In this document: positions 22,369-34,837 of the stretch, in pieces | Numbering within the stretch: the first letter of the stretch is position 1 | Layout: each line of letters begins with the position of its first letter | DNA from: Rhodosorus marinus | Lineage: Eukaryota; Rhodophyta; Stylonematophyceae; Stylonematales; Stylonemataceae | DNA: 64,000 nucleotides | Direction of reading: 5' to 3' | Assembly: GCA_029953675.1 (NCBI GenBank) | Contig: JAMWBK010000002.1 | Coordinates: 558,001 to 622,000 of the forward strand | Made by a program: the position numbers and the translations under genes | The notes under the pieces: model-generated | What the model saw: the letters and a program-made list of their open reading frames with translations, nothing else | What the model was told of the DNA's origin: nothing | Databases searched by the model: none

Positions 22369-25300
22369 TCACTGGCGCTCTATAGCCGCTGTCGCCCACA
22401 TGCCGGTACGACGAATGCTAGCATCCTCGCTCTCGCATACGCGCTCCAACAGATTGTGAACCCAGTCCATCTTTTGCAACTCCGCCGCGATTCCCGGCGT
22501 GGTGGTAGCCATGTCTCCAAGGACCTGAGACGGCAAAAAATTTGTTAGTCAAGTCGAAATCCCGGGCAACTCTACTCCCGGCTACGTTGTCCCTATATAT
22601 CTAGATCCGCCTATCCTCACCCCCGCAGCTTGGCTTAAAAGCTTCTCCCCCGTCAGTCTCTTAGCAGATAAAAGCATTTCATCTGCGGCAACCGCTTGGC
22701 AGTATCTTATCATCCATTCATTCTGTGGTAGCATAATTTCCTGTCGATTGTCATTTCGCAATCCCTGTACAGGCCGGTCTCAACCTTAGATAATCGCGGA
22801 GGTAGGGTGCGGTTACGTCCAATTCGCGGTAGTCTCTCACCTGGAAAGTACCAGTAAACGCCTCGAAGACACTTGACCGAAGTTGAAGCAACCAGTCGAC
22901 CATATCATGATCATCAGGAGAAGCCTGGGATGCAATCGATCTCTCAGCCGCGGTCTGAAGCATGACCATTACAGGGTCGAAATGCTTTTGAAATTCTCCA
23001 CCGATAGCCAGGGCAATGTCTCCCAGACAGCTTAGCATCAGAGGCTTGACCTGTTGTGCACGCAAAACGTTCAGTCTTCGAAAAACTGAACGCTTCCGGA
23101 GCCCTTCAGGAGCCTTAACTACTCACCGACTTATCCAAATCATTGTTTCCGAGAGCAGCCAACACCAGCCCAATTGTTTGCTCCGCAAACGGCGTGAAAA
23201 GCTTTTCAATTGCTCTGCAAACGTCTCCAATAACACCAACGGCCACAGAACAAACCTGCGAGCACGAAAGGAAAGCTTAAGCCGTCTTTCATGGGCAGCC
23301 TTGGTAGGTCCTTAAAGTTCCCGCTGCTTATGCCCGCACCTGGTACTGATCCCAAGCTTGCAGGCCAGCTAACAGAATTGGCATTACGGCCTCAAAGTAT
23401 TTCAAAAACTCTCCCTCAAGCACATCGGCAAGCGTCCCTATTGCCATTATGACTTCCTCGCTGACCGAGGCACTCTTTCCACCTCCTTGATTCAGAATCT
23501 GAAGGTAGCAAGTCATCATTCGATCCGCATGTTGAACGATTCCTACAGGAGTTGAACCAAAAAACAGAAAATGAGAAAACACATCACATCGAACACAATT
23601 CTCGTGCAGGCTGCTTTCGAACAGTGAATGCTCTTATGCTTACCTGGAGCTTTCAATCTTTGAGTAGCGATCTGAAGCGCTCCACTCAGGAGGCCCTGTG
23701 ATTCAGCATTAGCTGCAAGGTCATCTGCTGTGAGTCCCGGGTTGTTGACTGTGCTCTCCAGTCTCTCTATTAACAGCGGCACGCATCGCTCAACAATGTT
23801 GATGTTGCCCTGGAGCAACAGCAAAGAACAGATCAGTGACGGTTTTCAAGAGGCCCGCGTGTGGACGAGATCACTACTACATGCAGCACTTTGCTCTTGA
23901 CCTCCCTCACCTCTGGCATATACTGAATCAAGACGCTCAATGTTTCATATGCAGCTGGTCGAAGTCCACCCTCATCTGCATCAGGCCGTAGCGTGGCTTC
24001 GAGAACGGCGACAATAAGTTGCTCCAAGTATGGCGAGAGCGTTCCCTCTTGGCTGTCAATGTCGTCCTCATAGAGTTCACCGAGATTGTGAATCGCCCAG
24101 CAGACGTTCTTAGCGACTTGAGGTTCGTCCTTGAGTGCGTGCAACAATGATCCAACAAGATCCTTCAAGTATCTGGTAACCTGGGTCTTTGACACATGAC
24201 AAACCCGGCCCACTGTCCACGCTGCAGTATCTCTCACCGCAAGACTCTCATCTCGCTGGAGGATTGTCAGCATCACGGGAAGCGCCTTTTCAATGAGAGG
24301 GTTTAAGACCATGGGCGAAGGTCCTACAAACCGGAAAAGAACACTATGTTAGCAACATAGCCGCTGGAAACGAGATGCTCGCGGAGTAGGGAGACGATAT
24401 CTTGATCAATCCAAAAGCACGCCTTCCTACCTTCCAAAATTGAGCCAAACGCCATGATCGCGGCTTCCCTAGCGCGCCAATTGGTCTGATCCGCGATGTT
24501 CTTCTCCACGAAAGGTACAACTCGCTCTATAATCTTAGCAGGGGCACACTCTGACAACAGATCTAGACATGAGCCAGCTGCTGTCGATTTGTTCCAGGTG
24601 TCATCATCCTATTTCGAAGGATACCGAGTCTCCGTCAGGTTTCCTGAGAAGTCAAGTGTCTAATGCAGACAAATCATCGAGAACCAGCATGCGCTCACCT
24701 GTAGCTCTTCCTGTTGCATGAGGCAGTCGAAGATGACGGGGCACAAGTGATCCAGCGCTATGTGAACGAATCTCTTCAACTTCGAATTCTCGCCGTCTTT
24801 GGTACTCTGAAATGAAGAAACAATTTCGTCCGAGATGCAGACAAACAAGGTATTAGAATCTTCCCACCTTTGGTTTCCTGCTCGCAAATCCGTGCTTGAA
24901 TCGCGATGCCGTCCAGCCGATAGGAGAGAGACTCAATAAAACGCCTTCCCCTCTGCACGTGAACGAATCCGTACCTCCACCTCGAGACTTAGCTCTTCTT
25001 CAGCAATTGTACTCCAGAACTCAATCGCCTGAAGTGCAACAACCTCCTCGTCTTGCTTGATAGCCTGAATCGTAAGTTGGTAGACGACGTTCATGTACAT
25101 ATCCAAATACTCGTAATACACCTCGGCAATCTGTGCGAAAGAACGATCACCAGAAGTGGTGTTTCAGCAGAGAGTAAATGAGGGTGTTCTGAACGCCTCG
25201 TGGTTCTAATTGTGTCGCCCGACCTTGACAAGGCATTCAAACGCTGATTTCCGAACAACCACGTCGCTGTCGTTTGCAAGAGCGCATACATTCTGCATAA

Positions 25301-26434
25301 TGTACGTTCTTTCATTCTCTACGGCAAAGTTGGCCCTAACAAACTCAAGCGCGTTCAACAACGCGGCGATTGCCGACCGTCGAATCTGACGTGGGTAGAT
25401 CACAAACAGAGCAAACCGGTCACAAAACCAGCCGGCATTTGGGCTGCAGTATGGAGGCTTTTACCGTCATACACATACCACAACGGAAGACTCTGGACTC
25501 CCCCCTTGATATTGCATTCCGGTAACAACCGCGGAAAGTATCTGACTTGACCGAGAGCCCAACACTGATATGTCCAGTTCATCTTCAACAGCCTCTTCGC
25601 ACATGTATCCGAGCGCGTCCAGAGTGCTCTGCAAAGAAAACAAATTTGGATCAGCGGAATAAACTCCAAGAGACAAAGATATGCGCTCGGCAAAACCCGC
25701 TTTGCTCCTTTCTTTTCCGATTGCGTACCTCAACGAGTGGAGGCGGAGACTCCTTGCTCGTCACAGTTTGCAGCAACGTTTCAATAAGTGGTGCCCATCT
25801 GTTCATCGGTAGCTCTATGGACGCCATTTTTGCGATCACCTGGGATGGATCGGATACAACAGAACGAAGAGATCAGCTTCTCTGGATGTACAAGTTCATC
25901 GTAGTACCGCTCCGGATCAGATATGGAATGTATCCCGTCGTACCATCGCTGCCGTACTATTCGCTTCCCTCACTGGGCTGGATAAGGTCTCCAACAAGTT
26001 CTTCTTGATCTGTTCGTTTGCTTGTTCATCGACCATTGAGATCCATCTGTCGGTGAACTGTGCTTTCGTTCTCCTGCGACAAGGGCACGAGGACGATATG
26101 TTTATGCTCGGTTAGAGAAGCTCATTGCAAGCAGATTCGCGTCACAACAGGCTTGCTGGGCAAGATAACCAGGGGGAGACAGGAGGACGATCAAACAACA
26201 TTTCGATGCTCTTAGAAACCCCCACCTGTCCTTGGAATCGATCGAATTCTTCAGGAGAATTCCTGCTAGCCGCCTCGTATGTGGCGGGCGATCTTCCTGC
26301 CTCAGCTCATCACTCATCGTGACCATGTACATAGAGAAGTTAGATTCCGAAGCAGCTCTAAGCTGCTCCTCGGCCGCCTGCTGCAGGTTAGGATCGCCGC
26401 TAAGCGCATTCTGAAGAATTTGTGTCACAGACAT
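22369..26434 (-). CDS. KPNB1: importin subunit beta-1 (karyopherin beta 1)
   Basis: Sixteen exons: 26226-26434, 25944-26073, 25729-25839, 25479-25628, 25224-25385, 24975-25130, 24868-24894, 24699-24806, 24431-24608, 23911-24323, 23644-23809, 23340-23542, 23127-23255, 22841-23050, 22621-22764 and 22369-22524. The total is 883 residues (human 876). It is a HEAT-repeat receptor that carries cargo, often with importin alpha, through nuclear pores and releases it on RanGTP. Matching blocks include SVTQILQNALSGDPNLQQAA, AGILLKNSIDSKDR, VIAKMASIELP, AIEFWSTIAEEEL, TNWRAREAAIMAFGSILEGP, VRDTAAWTVGRVC, ALGNNDLDKSVKP, GDIALAIGGEFQKHFDPV and TTTPGIAAELQKMDWVHNLL. Exon 7 is a 27-nt microexon inferred because it splits an otherwise long intron into two of normal length. 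Start: Met 26434; the open frame runs 19 codons further upstream through low-complexity Gly/Arg and is not used. Confidence 0.95.
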
Positions 26435-29400
26435 CCTTCCGCCTCCCCACCCCCACCCCCCGGCCCCGCCCCCCCTCCCCCGAGCGCCCACCCAACCTCC
26501 CTGTCCTTTCCCTTAAACAAAAACGAATTCCCAAAGAAGGAACCCACGGAAGAACTAACCCTCCTACAGGCTCCCCTTAAAACCTCAACAGAAACCCTAC
26601 TCTACCACTCACGAAGTCTCTCAAAAGCTCCAACCTTCCCGCCTCCCTCCCTGAAGATCAAGAAGCATCCCAAACCCAGGAAATATATCGCGGTGGGGTT
26701 TGGTTTTGGTTTTTTTGAACCCCCTCGAAAACAGCTTCGTCAATGCCCACAAAAGCCCCGAACGCCGCGCTCCCTCCCTCTCCCCCCCACCCACCCAATA
26801 AAGACCCTCAACACGCCAAGGCGACTGCGGCTGCGCGAAAGTCCTTCAAAAACTCAGGTAGAAAACGAGAACTAACAATAAAATTTACCCGTCACTGATG
26901 CGATGGGTGCTTGCTTCATCCATTCAGGCCCGCTTACTGTTTTGAAACCTTGTTTTGCTCATCGCTGGTCTGCTGACCACCTTCATCAAGGCATGAAATG
27001 GAATCGAAGAGATTAAAGCAGTCCTCAAATTTTGCGTCAGAATCCAGAGCTGCTGGCCTCGCACGGGCATGTTCATAATCCCCCGGTAACACTCGTGCCT
27101 CGACCAACCCGCTGAGTTCTTCACCCCCCCCTAAAGGATGTGGTCGTTGAAAAGAGATTTTGTTTTTTACGAATTAAATTAGGGATTTGGTGGATGCGTG
27201 GTGAGCGCTTTCTCCCCCCTTCTTTTTCAGTTTAAATTTCCGAATGGCGTTGCGTCCATGGTTGTGAAAGGATCCCAAACTGTGGAGCCCACGGCGCTGC
27301 TGGAGGTCTGTATGAGGATCGTCGTTTGTGTAATACGACTCGTAAGAGAAGGCTTCCTCTACCTGGATGGTCTCCCGAAGGAAATCAGGGGGTGGAACTC
27401 TCAGCGTCTTCGGGAGCGCGACGCATTCACTTCCTTTTGATCCGTTTAGGACGAGACGATTTGGGTTGCAGCGACAGGATCGATGGCCTTTCAACCTGCA
27501 ACAGTCGGATCTATAGTGCTCGTCCTCTACAGTAAGACCAGTCTGTGGGGTGCTCCATCCGGATTGCAGAACCGTTCAGATCTCGGGACGGGAAGCGCGG
27601 ACTGAACGAGCACCCACAATAGACCGACGAGCCCGTGCTTCCTATCGATAAAATCAGGAATGTATCGCCTAAACGGAATATTGGTGTGGCGACCACAAGA
27701 AAAGGGTGGAAAAGAGAATATCTTTTTTTCAAATATTGTCGTTTTTGAGATATTTTGAGCCAGGATATTTGAATTATTAACCCCTCGTCAAATAGCTAGT
27801 TCTCATGGGACTTTACGGTGTCTGTGTTGAGGGAGTGTGGGAAGTTGCGTGGGACAGGAGGGTCCAAACTTCTGGTGCGCTGTCGTTCGGACGAGGAGGC
27901 GGTTCTCGGGGGGCTACGCTGAATCCCGAATCTTACGAAAAACACAACGCGACATACTGGAGACTTAATCTTGGTATCAACATTTTTCCTTTTCAGACGC
28001 CGTACGGATCTGCCCTCAAGGCAGAGAACACAAGCTGCGGCGTTGGGAGGTGAGACATAAAATAGCCCAGCACCGGGCCGGAGCACTTCCTCCCTGCATC
28101 TCAAGAGGCAGATAGACAACGTTGAGCCTTGCGTCCTGCACCAGCGTCTAAGACGAGGCCCTAGATTGAGCGTCAGCATGCGACAGATCGAAAGGACAGA
28201 AATGGGATATGCAAGGAAACGGCCTCCGGACCCACGGCCCAGACCGTTGCTATCTAAAACACTTGCGCTAACTTTGGACAGCTCGCCCAAGCCAAGCCAA
28301 ATTTACGTCCGCCAAAAAGACACCCTAAATTATCATCAATTTTTCCAAAATTACAAAACTACAGAAAATGTTGTCCTCTTGTTTTAGATCAAAGAACGCA
28401 AAACAACATCACATTTCCTAAACCCGTCCGCAAGTGCCAGTTGATCAGATTGGAACACTTCCTCGACGTGCGCGGGAGAAGGAAGTTTTTTAAAAAAGTC
28501 ATTGAGATCAATTTCACTAGTTTGTCCCATTTATTCCATGGGACAGATCCCTTGGTAATGACTCCACAAGTGCTAGAATTCTGGCTCGATCCTTGAACAA
28601 GCGAGCTTGAAACAAATTAGAAAAAACTGCCCCCTGGGATGAGTAAAATTGACTGGTATTGATATTGATTAGATGTTCAATTATTTTGCGAAGAATACTG
28701 GGTGTTGTGCGATTTGGGAAAAAGTCTTCATGTGGACACACAGCTAGAACAGTTGTGGCTTCGATCAGAGGAACAAGGAACCTTCAAACAGCAGAAACAG
28801 CTTTCTTAGGGACTCGCGGATTCGGGGGTCACGTTGATGCGATACCCTGTGACAGGTACTCTCTCTTCGGAAGGACCAGGAGATGAACACTCATACACCT
28901 AGGCACCCGCAGTACCGCAGAACGGGTAGGTACACAAAGGAACTTGAAAGAAAGTTTTAAAAAACGATTTCTCAGCCGTTCCGAATTTTCTTCCAAAACT
29001 CGGTGGGCGGTTCTAAGAAATCCAATGGTTTTTCTTGATTTTTCATGATTATTCGGAACAACTACCTAAATTGGTTAAAAAAAGATCATTGACGCCGCAA
29101 AAAAGGGAAATTTTAAGCCATGAAATGGTTTTTGGGGGAAACCCTCCATGCGACCCCCTTTCTAAAAACAATTCTTTTTTTGGACTTTTCTTTTCTTCTC
29201 CTGAACAACTCCTCCTCCAAATCCTATATCTTTCATTTATCTAAACTTTTTTCCCATTATACTCTTCATCGGCCAATGAACTTCTTCCAAAGCGTACTAG
29301 TTGCAGAATGCGGCTCTTAATTGAAATTAAGTAAACATTTCAACTTTTTCCTCTATTGAAATTTACAGCCCAAGGGTGCCAAAAAAAATGAAAGGATCAC

Positions 29401-29796
29401 AAAAAAGGGCAGTTGTACGAAGAAAGAAAACAAAAAAAAAATCCTTCGACCAACTATTCATGGGTTCCCATTGGTTCCCCCACGGGGGAACGGACGTTGA
29501 AATACTGATGAATTGAAAACAGCTATGGAACTCTGTTTCTCCTCCTATGGGTTGTTTACCTGTCTCTCTGGCTTCCACAACCGAAACGGTCCTTAACACT
29601 CCAAAGAAAGGAAAGCAAGGTGAATTTATGGACGCAATGTGCTAATTTATTTTGTATTTTTAAACTTTTACTTAATCAGTACGCAATATTTTGAACCTTT
29701 TAGAGCCTATTCTAGAAAACTTGGCCGACACGATTTTCCTGTGGCTGGACTATCTGGGCTGCCGTGGCGAGGTCAACGAGAATCTGCTTTGCACGG
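26435..29796. other. long intergenic region
   Basis: About 3.4 kb. From 26435 to about 26850, directly upstream of importin beta (-), the plus strand is very C-rich (runs of CCCC; G-rich in the leader). From 26880 to 29796 there are scattered open frames of up to 165 codons without recognisable motifs or splice support; I do not call them. A short perfect hairpin, GTTCCCCC-AC-GGGGGAAC, lies at 29474-29491. Confidence 0.45.
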
Positions 29797-31244
29797 TTAG
29801 GACGAGGATGTGATAGGGTTCCTCTTGGAGGGAGGAGGCTGTTCAATACAGTCACCTCCTAGCTGCCCCCTCTTTGCCCTCGTTTGAACGGTGCTCACGT
29901 TCAAATTCAGTGGAAGCTCTGATCGTGACGATCCGTTTCGCGTTTGACCCCCAGACGTAGCAAGCTGTGATGTAGAAAGCTGCAGCCCAAGTTTCTTCTG
30001 CAGAGGTGCCCATCTTTGTTGGACTCGAACTCTTGTGACGGCATTCGAGACGTCGTGCGCAATCGTCCCGGACTTCGCTTTCACTGAATCACAACCGAAG
30101 CACTTGAATCCTCCCTTTCCCTCAGACGAGAACTCAGCATCCGCCGCTATTCCGTAGCAAACTCTGTGTGACAACAGCCTTCATCGGATCAACCAATAGC
30201 AACCCGGATGCAAGTGGTCGTACAAGGTTAGAAAAAGGAAATTTTGCGGAACAAAGAGTTCTGACAACCGCTCAATTCTTACTTGCAGTTCGTGCACTTG
30301 AGCATATTTTCCGTCTCCTGTTGCAAACCACATGCACAACACACGATGTCGAGCCTCCTATCTACAATACCTCCGTTTCCATTCCTGCAGTAAGTGAAAC
30401 GAGTCCTCCACTCATCCGGTGACTCAATCTTCGTTGAGAGAATGCAAGAAGCGGGCTTGCGGTTAGTTCCCTGAAGCGTCGCGTAAACCCTCGCTCTTTC
30501 TAACCCAATGCTTACCTTAATAAATTCTGACTCTGTTGGTACATAACGGAAAACCTCTCCATTCGCTTTTATAGGAGTCTTCCCGTACCCGGTGTTCCGT
30601 CCCAGGATTACGTCCGAAGTTCCTATTGAACATTTCACTGTTCTCCCATCGTCCAAGAGACATTCATGTTCAAGCGTTATTCTATTAAAGCGTACAATTC
30701 TTCCCCAAACTCTTACGTCCTCATCGTGCTTTGCCTCATTTGGCTGAACGAAGCACACCAAGCAGTTGATAATGGAATTGGGGTTCCCAGAAAACCTGTT
30801 TCGGCTGTTTCCCTCTCTGACGAAGGCCTTGTAGTCCCTCTCCCTTTCATATGGTAGGAGAATCTTTCGGTACACGAGTTCCAAAATATGCGTCGCGGTT
30901 GGCGGGTTCTTGAAAACAGGCACCGCCTTCCTTACTTCATTCCACAAGCCCCGCGCGCAGACCCTGTCATAACCACCCCTCTTCTCATAAACTTCATCGT
31001 AAATAAGCGGCAACACAACTTCTAGAGGAGTCTGCCCAATCTTCCTCGGAAGCGCCCCAGCATCTTGGCTGGCCGGCCAGGCGTTGCCGCACTCTCGATA
31101 GAAACAAATAATATCATTGAGAAGGTCCGAAACACAGTCATGACTAGGCTTGTGGTCCCTCCACTCCCTGGAAATAAACTCGAACGGCATTCCTCCGAAC
31201 AACAACATCACAATCCGCAAACGCGGACCCCAAGTCACAACCAC
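29797..31244 (-). CDS. ARID / Tudor-like / PHD-finger chromatin protein
   Basis: Exons 30516-31244, 30283-30428 and 29797-30178, 418 residues. The ARID domain (about 71-135) reads QTPLEVVLPLIYDEVYEKRG, then ARGLWNEVRKAV and LELVYRKILLPYERE. A Tudor-like barrel (about 176-210) has VRVWGRIVRFNRITLEHECL and DDGRTV. A PHD finger follows with C273, C276, C288, C291, H296, C299, C318 and C321, a complete C4HC3 set once the last intron is removed with acceptor GATGAAG at 30179. The tail is basic and disordered. The 87-bp segment 30429-30515 has no stop and keeps frame, but it has a GTAAGC donor, a CTAAC branch-like site and an AAG acceptor, and removing it joins FIK to IESPDEW; I treat it as an intron. 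Expected role: nuclear DNA and histone-tail binding. Start Met is uncertain (31244, or internal Met 13 or 19). Confidence 0.75.
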
Positions 31245-32618
31245 TCAAGAACTTGCTGCCGAATCCCCAGGTACAGCAGCACCTGCCCGATTCCGCACCA
31301 AAACGGAAGAACGAGAAACACCCACAACCAACCCCTCCCCCTCACCCCCCCCTCTCCAGCACCTCCCACCGCAAAACACTCAACAACAAGAAAGCCCTTT
31401 ACGTGTCCAGGATGCACCCATCTCCTTCCTCCCTCACTCTCCAACGGTGCTCCACCTTCCCCCCTCCCCTGCTAACAGACCTCAACTCTTCACTTGTGCA
31501 ATAGAGGAAACCAAAAGCCAAAGAAAAATACCAAACGCTTAGTAAAAATAGAACAACCGGCAGTCTCGCCTCATGTAGTCGCCAGTTACACACTCACTTC
31601 CAGGACCCCCTACAAAAACGCCCCTTTCACCACGTTCCTCTCCCTCTCTCCCCCCCTACCCCCCTTTTCCTTTTTTCGGCCTTTCTGGTACCTCTCGAGC
31701 CTTTTCCCGAGGATCTCAAAACATGAAAGAAATATCAAACTTCCTGTCGGCCCCAACACCGAAAAAAAAAACACCACCCGATTAAAGAAGATCGACTTAA
31801 CAAGAATTGGTTTATATAAAAAAAGGAGAAAGGACAAAATCAATCATCTGATGTGGAAAATAGAATAAAATTCAGTTCAAGTATTTTTTTTCTTTTTCAT
31901 CCGACAACAAACAACAACTGCTGCAGAGAGGCCTAGGAGAAATATTCGCCATTTTTTTGTTTTGCTCCCAAGCTAGGAAGCCCGCTTCTCTAGAGAAGAA
32001 CCAACGAAACCACGTCTAGATTCAATCTAGACGACACCGGGATCGTTTTCAAAGTCTTGCATAATTCTTTACATAATATGTTTATAATATTTGATATTTC
32101 ATAATTATGGTAATGACTCTTAAAAAGGAAAGAACTACCCTAGATCAGTCCTCGACGAGCGTGAAAACACCCCCTTGTCTGGGTCTGTACGGACTGCGCT
32201 TCAAAATGAAAGACAAATTCTTTGTAAATCTATCCTTGGGGTTAAAAAAAGAAGTTAATGCATTCCAGTTCTCCATCCCAACGTCAGTGTCCTTGATTTT
32301 GGAAAACTGCTCAACTATGAATATTGATAAAATTACAAGCCGCCCTCCTATCAACTTTCTTAATAGAGAGCGTCGTGGAGCTTCCTACTCAGTCCGAGAG
32401 TGGCCCTCAAACTAAGAAACACCGGTATTCTCCAGTTCTGTTCAAATTTTAGAACACATCTTGAGGTCCACCCTCGCTCTCAGCCGCGTCCCCATACCCC
32501 CCCTTCTTTTCATTTCAAATGGTAGTTAGTGGGGTTGGGGGTGGGAGCTTTCCAATGGCGAAAACAAGGGAAAAGTAACCAAGCTCGGGAATACAGTGCT
32601 TTTTCTTCTAAAAACCTC

Positions 32619-32654
32619 AGCTTACTCAGCTTACTCAGCTTACTCAGCTTACTC
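32619..32654. repeat. AGCTTACTC microsatellite, four copies
   Basis: Four perfect tandem copies of the 9-mer AGCTTACTC. Confidence 0.9.
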
Positions 32655-34015
32655 TGTCTGATGTTCCGGGGATGTGCCCCCTCCCCCTCCCCCCTCCATG
32701 AGACTGACCTATTCGATGATCCTTTTTTTACGCACAAATACAATACATATTGTATTGAGATGGCTCGTATTCTATTTTGTCCCCTCTCATCCTGCCAATT
32801 TATTGCTTTTTGTTTGTTTTTGCGAACTGGGCCATAAGTTTTCTCACTTTTTTACTTTTTTTCCGGGAAAAAAGCCCTTTTTGGTCCATTCGCCGAAACT
32901 GCCAACTACCCCTCCTCCCCCCCCCCCTCACCTCTTGTTCCGCCCTTCAGCTTTCCTATTGATTGAATACCTTCGTGACACCAACCTGCGTTCCCGAATG
33001 TGCTTCTGTCAGCTCTGCATCGAGATTTTTTTGGGACAGGTATCTCTTACATCCTCATTAATTTTCCGTGTAACGAATCGACCCGGAAGGGGGCGTAATT
33101 TTATTCCACTACCCTTCTTTTTTGTCCTTTTTTTACTCGACGAATTTGCGGGGGTGCCACGGGTTAAACGGTTGAAGATACCCGTAAATTATTGGAGAAA
33201 TTGTTGTGTGGGACACGATTTCTTAAAAACAAAAGAAAACTAATCTATAGCCTGTCATCCGGATGGTATAAATTTACCGTATTTTATTGGTTATCTATCC
33301 ACGGTTGTTTGTTCTTAAATGCGTGTATCAACAGGTTGGGTTAAATTAAATACCAAACTATTCTAAATCTAGCCTGATAAAAACAAGTTTATCGAATTTG
33401 AGCTTCTTCTGTCCAGAAACCAATGAGGCGGTTTTGACCTGAGGGAGCCCTGATGATTTCGTTGATTTCGCTGGTTTGTCGGAAACAATCGTCCTTAGGT
33501 TGCCACATTGGAAACGGAAGAAGGTGGCAGTTCTCGGCTTGGTGGTGGTGCATCATACTCTGCATAATGCTATATGACTTGTCCTTCCCCAGTGGAGATC
33601 TTGCGGTATCATGAGCAGCATACAGACTCTGTGAAGCGGCCATCTCAAACAATCAGACGGGTCTGCTTTAAATTCCCGCTACATATCGAGAATAGAGCTT
33701 CGGGGTAGTTTCGACCTGTCAATATCCGAAGAAAGACCTTTGCTTCTCCTCCAATCAGTAAGATCAAGCTTCATTAACACCGTCACGACCACTGAGTCGC
33801 AGTCCAGCTCTTCAGCAACCCAAACCCAATGCAAACCGTTGAGAATCCAAAGTGACTAAATAGCAAGAGACAAACGTTTGTTTTTTAGTGAAACAACTCT
33901 GCGGAAGGGAGGAAAACGGACGTGACCCTTCTCCTGTGAACGGGTAGAAGATAAGATGGACTGGTCAGTAAATAGGACCTTTACAGCCCTTTTCAGGCAT
34001 AAAAGCGTGAAATTT

Positions 34016-34051
34016 GAATCGTTGCACACAATAACATCTGTGCAACGATTC
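34016..34051. repeat. perfect inverted repeat, 13-bp arms, 10-nt loop
   Basis: Left arm GAATCGTTGCACA (34016-34028) and its exact reverse complement at 34039-34051. The hairpin is intergenic, about 0.8 kb before ALG3. Confidence 0.9.
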
Positions 34052-34837
34052 TTTGCAGAGTAAGAAAAGGAGACCAGTGGAGACGCAGAAATTTACACAT
34101 CCCTCGTACGTAGTTGTAATCCCAACACACCAGCTAGGCACATCAGGAGGCTGATATAGCTCACAGTGGCGCCTGACTCTGAAGCTTCGCGTTACCTGCG
34201 TCGCGGAATCCCTGAACGACTAACCTTGTCTCGAATCTTTGGTTTTCCCCCGGCACATTGATGAGTCGAACGAATCGCGATCCTAGAAACCCTTTTTCAT
34301 CATTCTTAAGGGCGGACCTGATGGAAGATCAGGCTCGTGATGTGTCTAGCTGGTAAATTTGGTTTCTCGCAAGTCAAATTGTGCACGGAGACTTTTCCCA
34401 ATTCGCACAACACCAAGCATCCCGAAAATGACTGAATATCTAATCATTATATGTATCAGTCAATTTAACAACTACTATCGTGCCTGAAATCAGTGGACTT
34501 CGTCCTGGGGCCAGCTACCCGGAGAACCAAGAGTACAAACGACGCAATGAACGAGCCTAGAGATTAAGGGCGGCTGAAATTCGCTAACGGGCTACACTAA
34601 GAAGAAATGATTAAGTTGATCTCCTACGCACTTACGCAAGCATAGCATTGTCCCCACCCGAATACGAGTTGTGTATCTCATCGACGACGGCTGATGATAT
34701 TGGACTTTGGGGGGGTTTGCGCAATAGGTATGGGTTGCTGGCAGCTGGACTTGATGAGTATAGAAGTGCACTTCCTCTGTACAGACTGTCCTTTTTGCTT
34801 TCATCGAATTTTTGTACCAGGGGTAATGAAATGAACA

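Larger units (their letters stand above)
31245..34837. other. long divergent intergenic region
   Basis: About 3.6 kb between the ARID-PHD gene (-) and ALG3 (+). From 31245 to about 31700 the plus strand is C/A-rich and G-poor. It contains a 14-nt palindrome at 31985-31998, a 10-bp-arm inverted repeat at 32013-32033, a 4 x 9 bp repeat at 32619-32654 and a 13-bp-arm hairpin at 34016-34051. No gene was recognised. Confidence 0.45.

Noticed and set aside
27796-28290. 165-codon minus-strand open frame
   Set aside because: Composition is Arg/Ser-rich and random-looking, no motif, no conserved block and no splice support.
33389-33652. 87-codon minus-strand open frame (starts MFEMAASQSLYAAHD)
   Set aside because: Looks mildly protein-like, but has no family match and no splice support. 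Could be a real small gene; evidence too weak to list.
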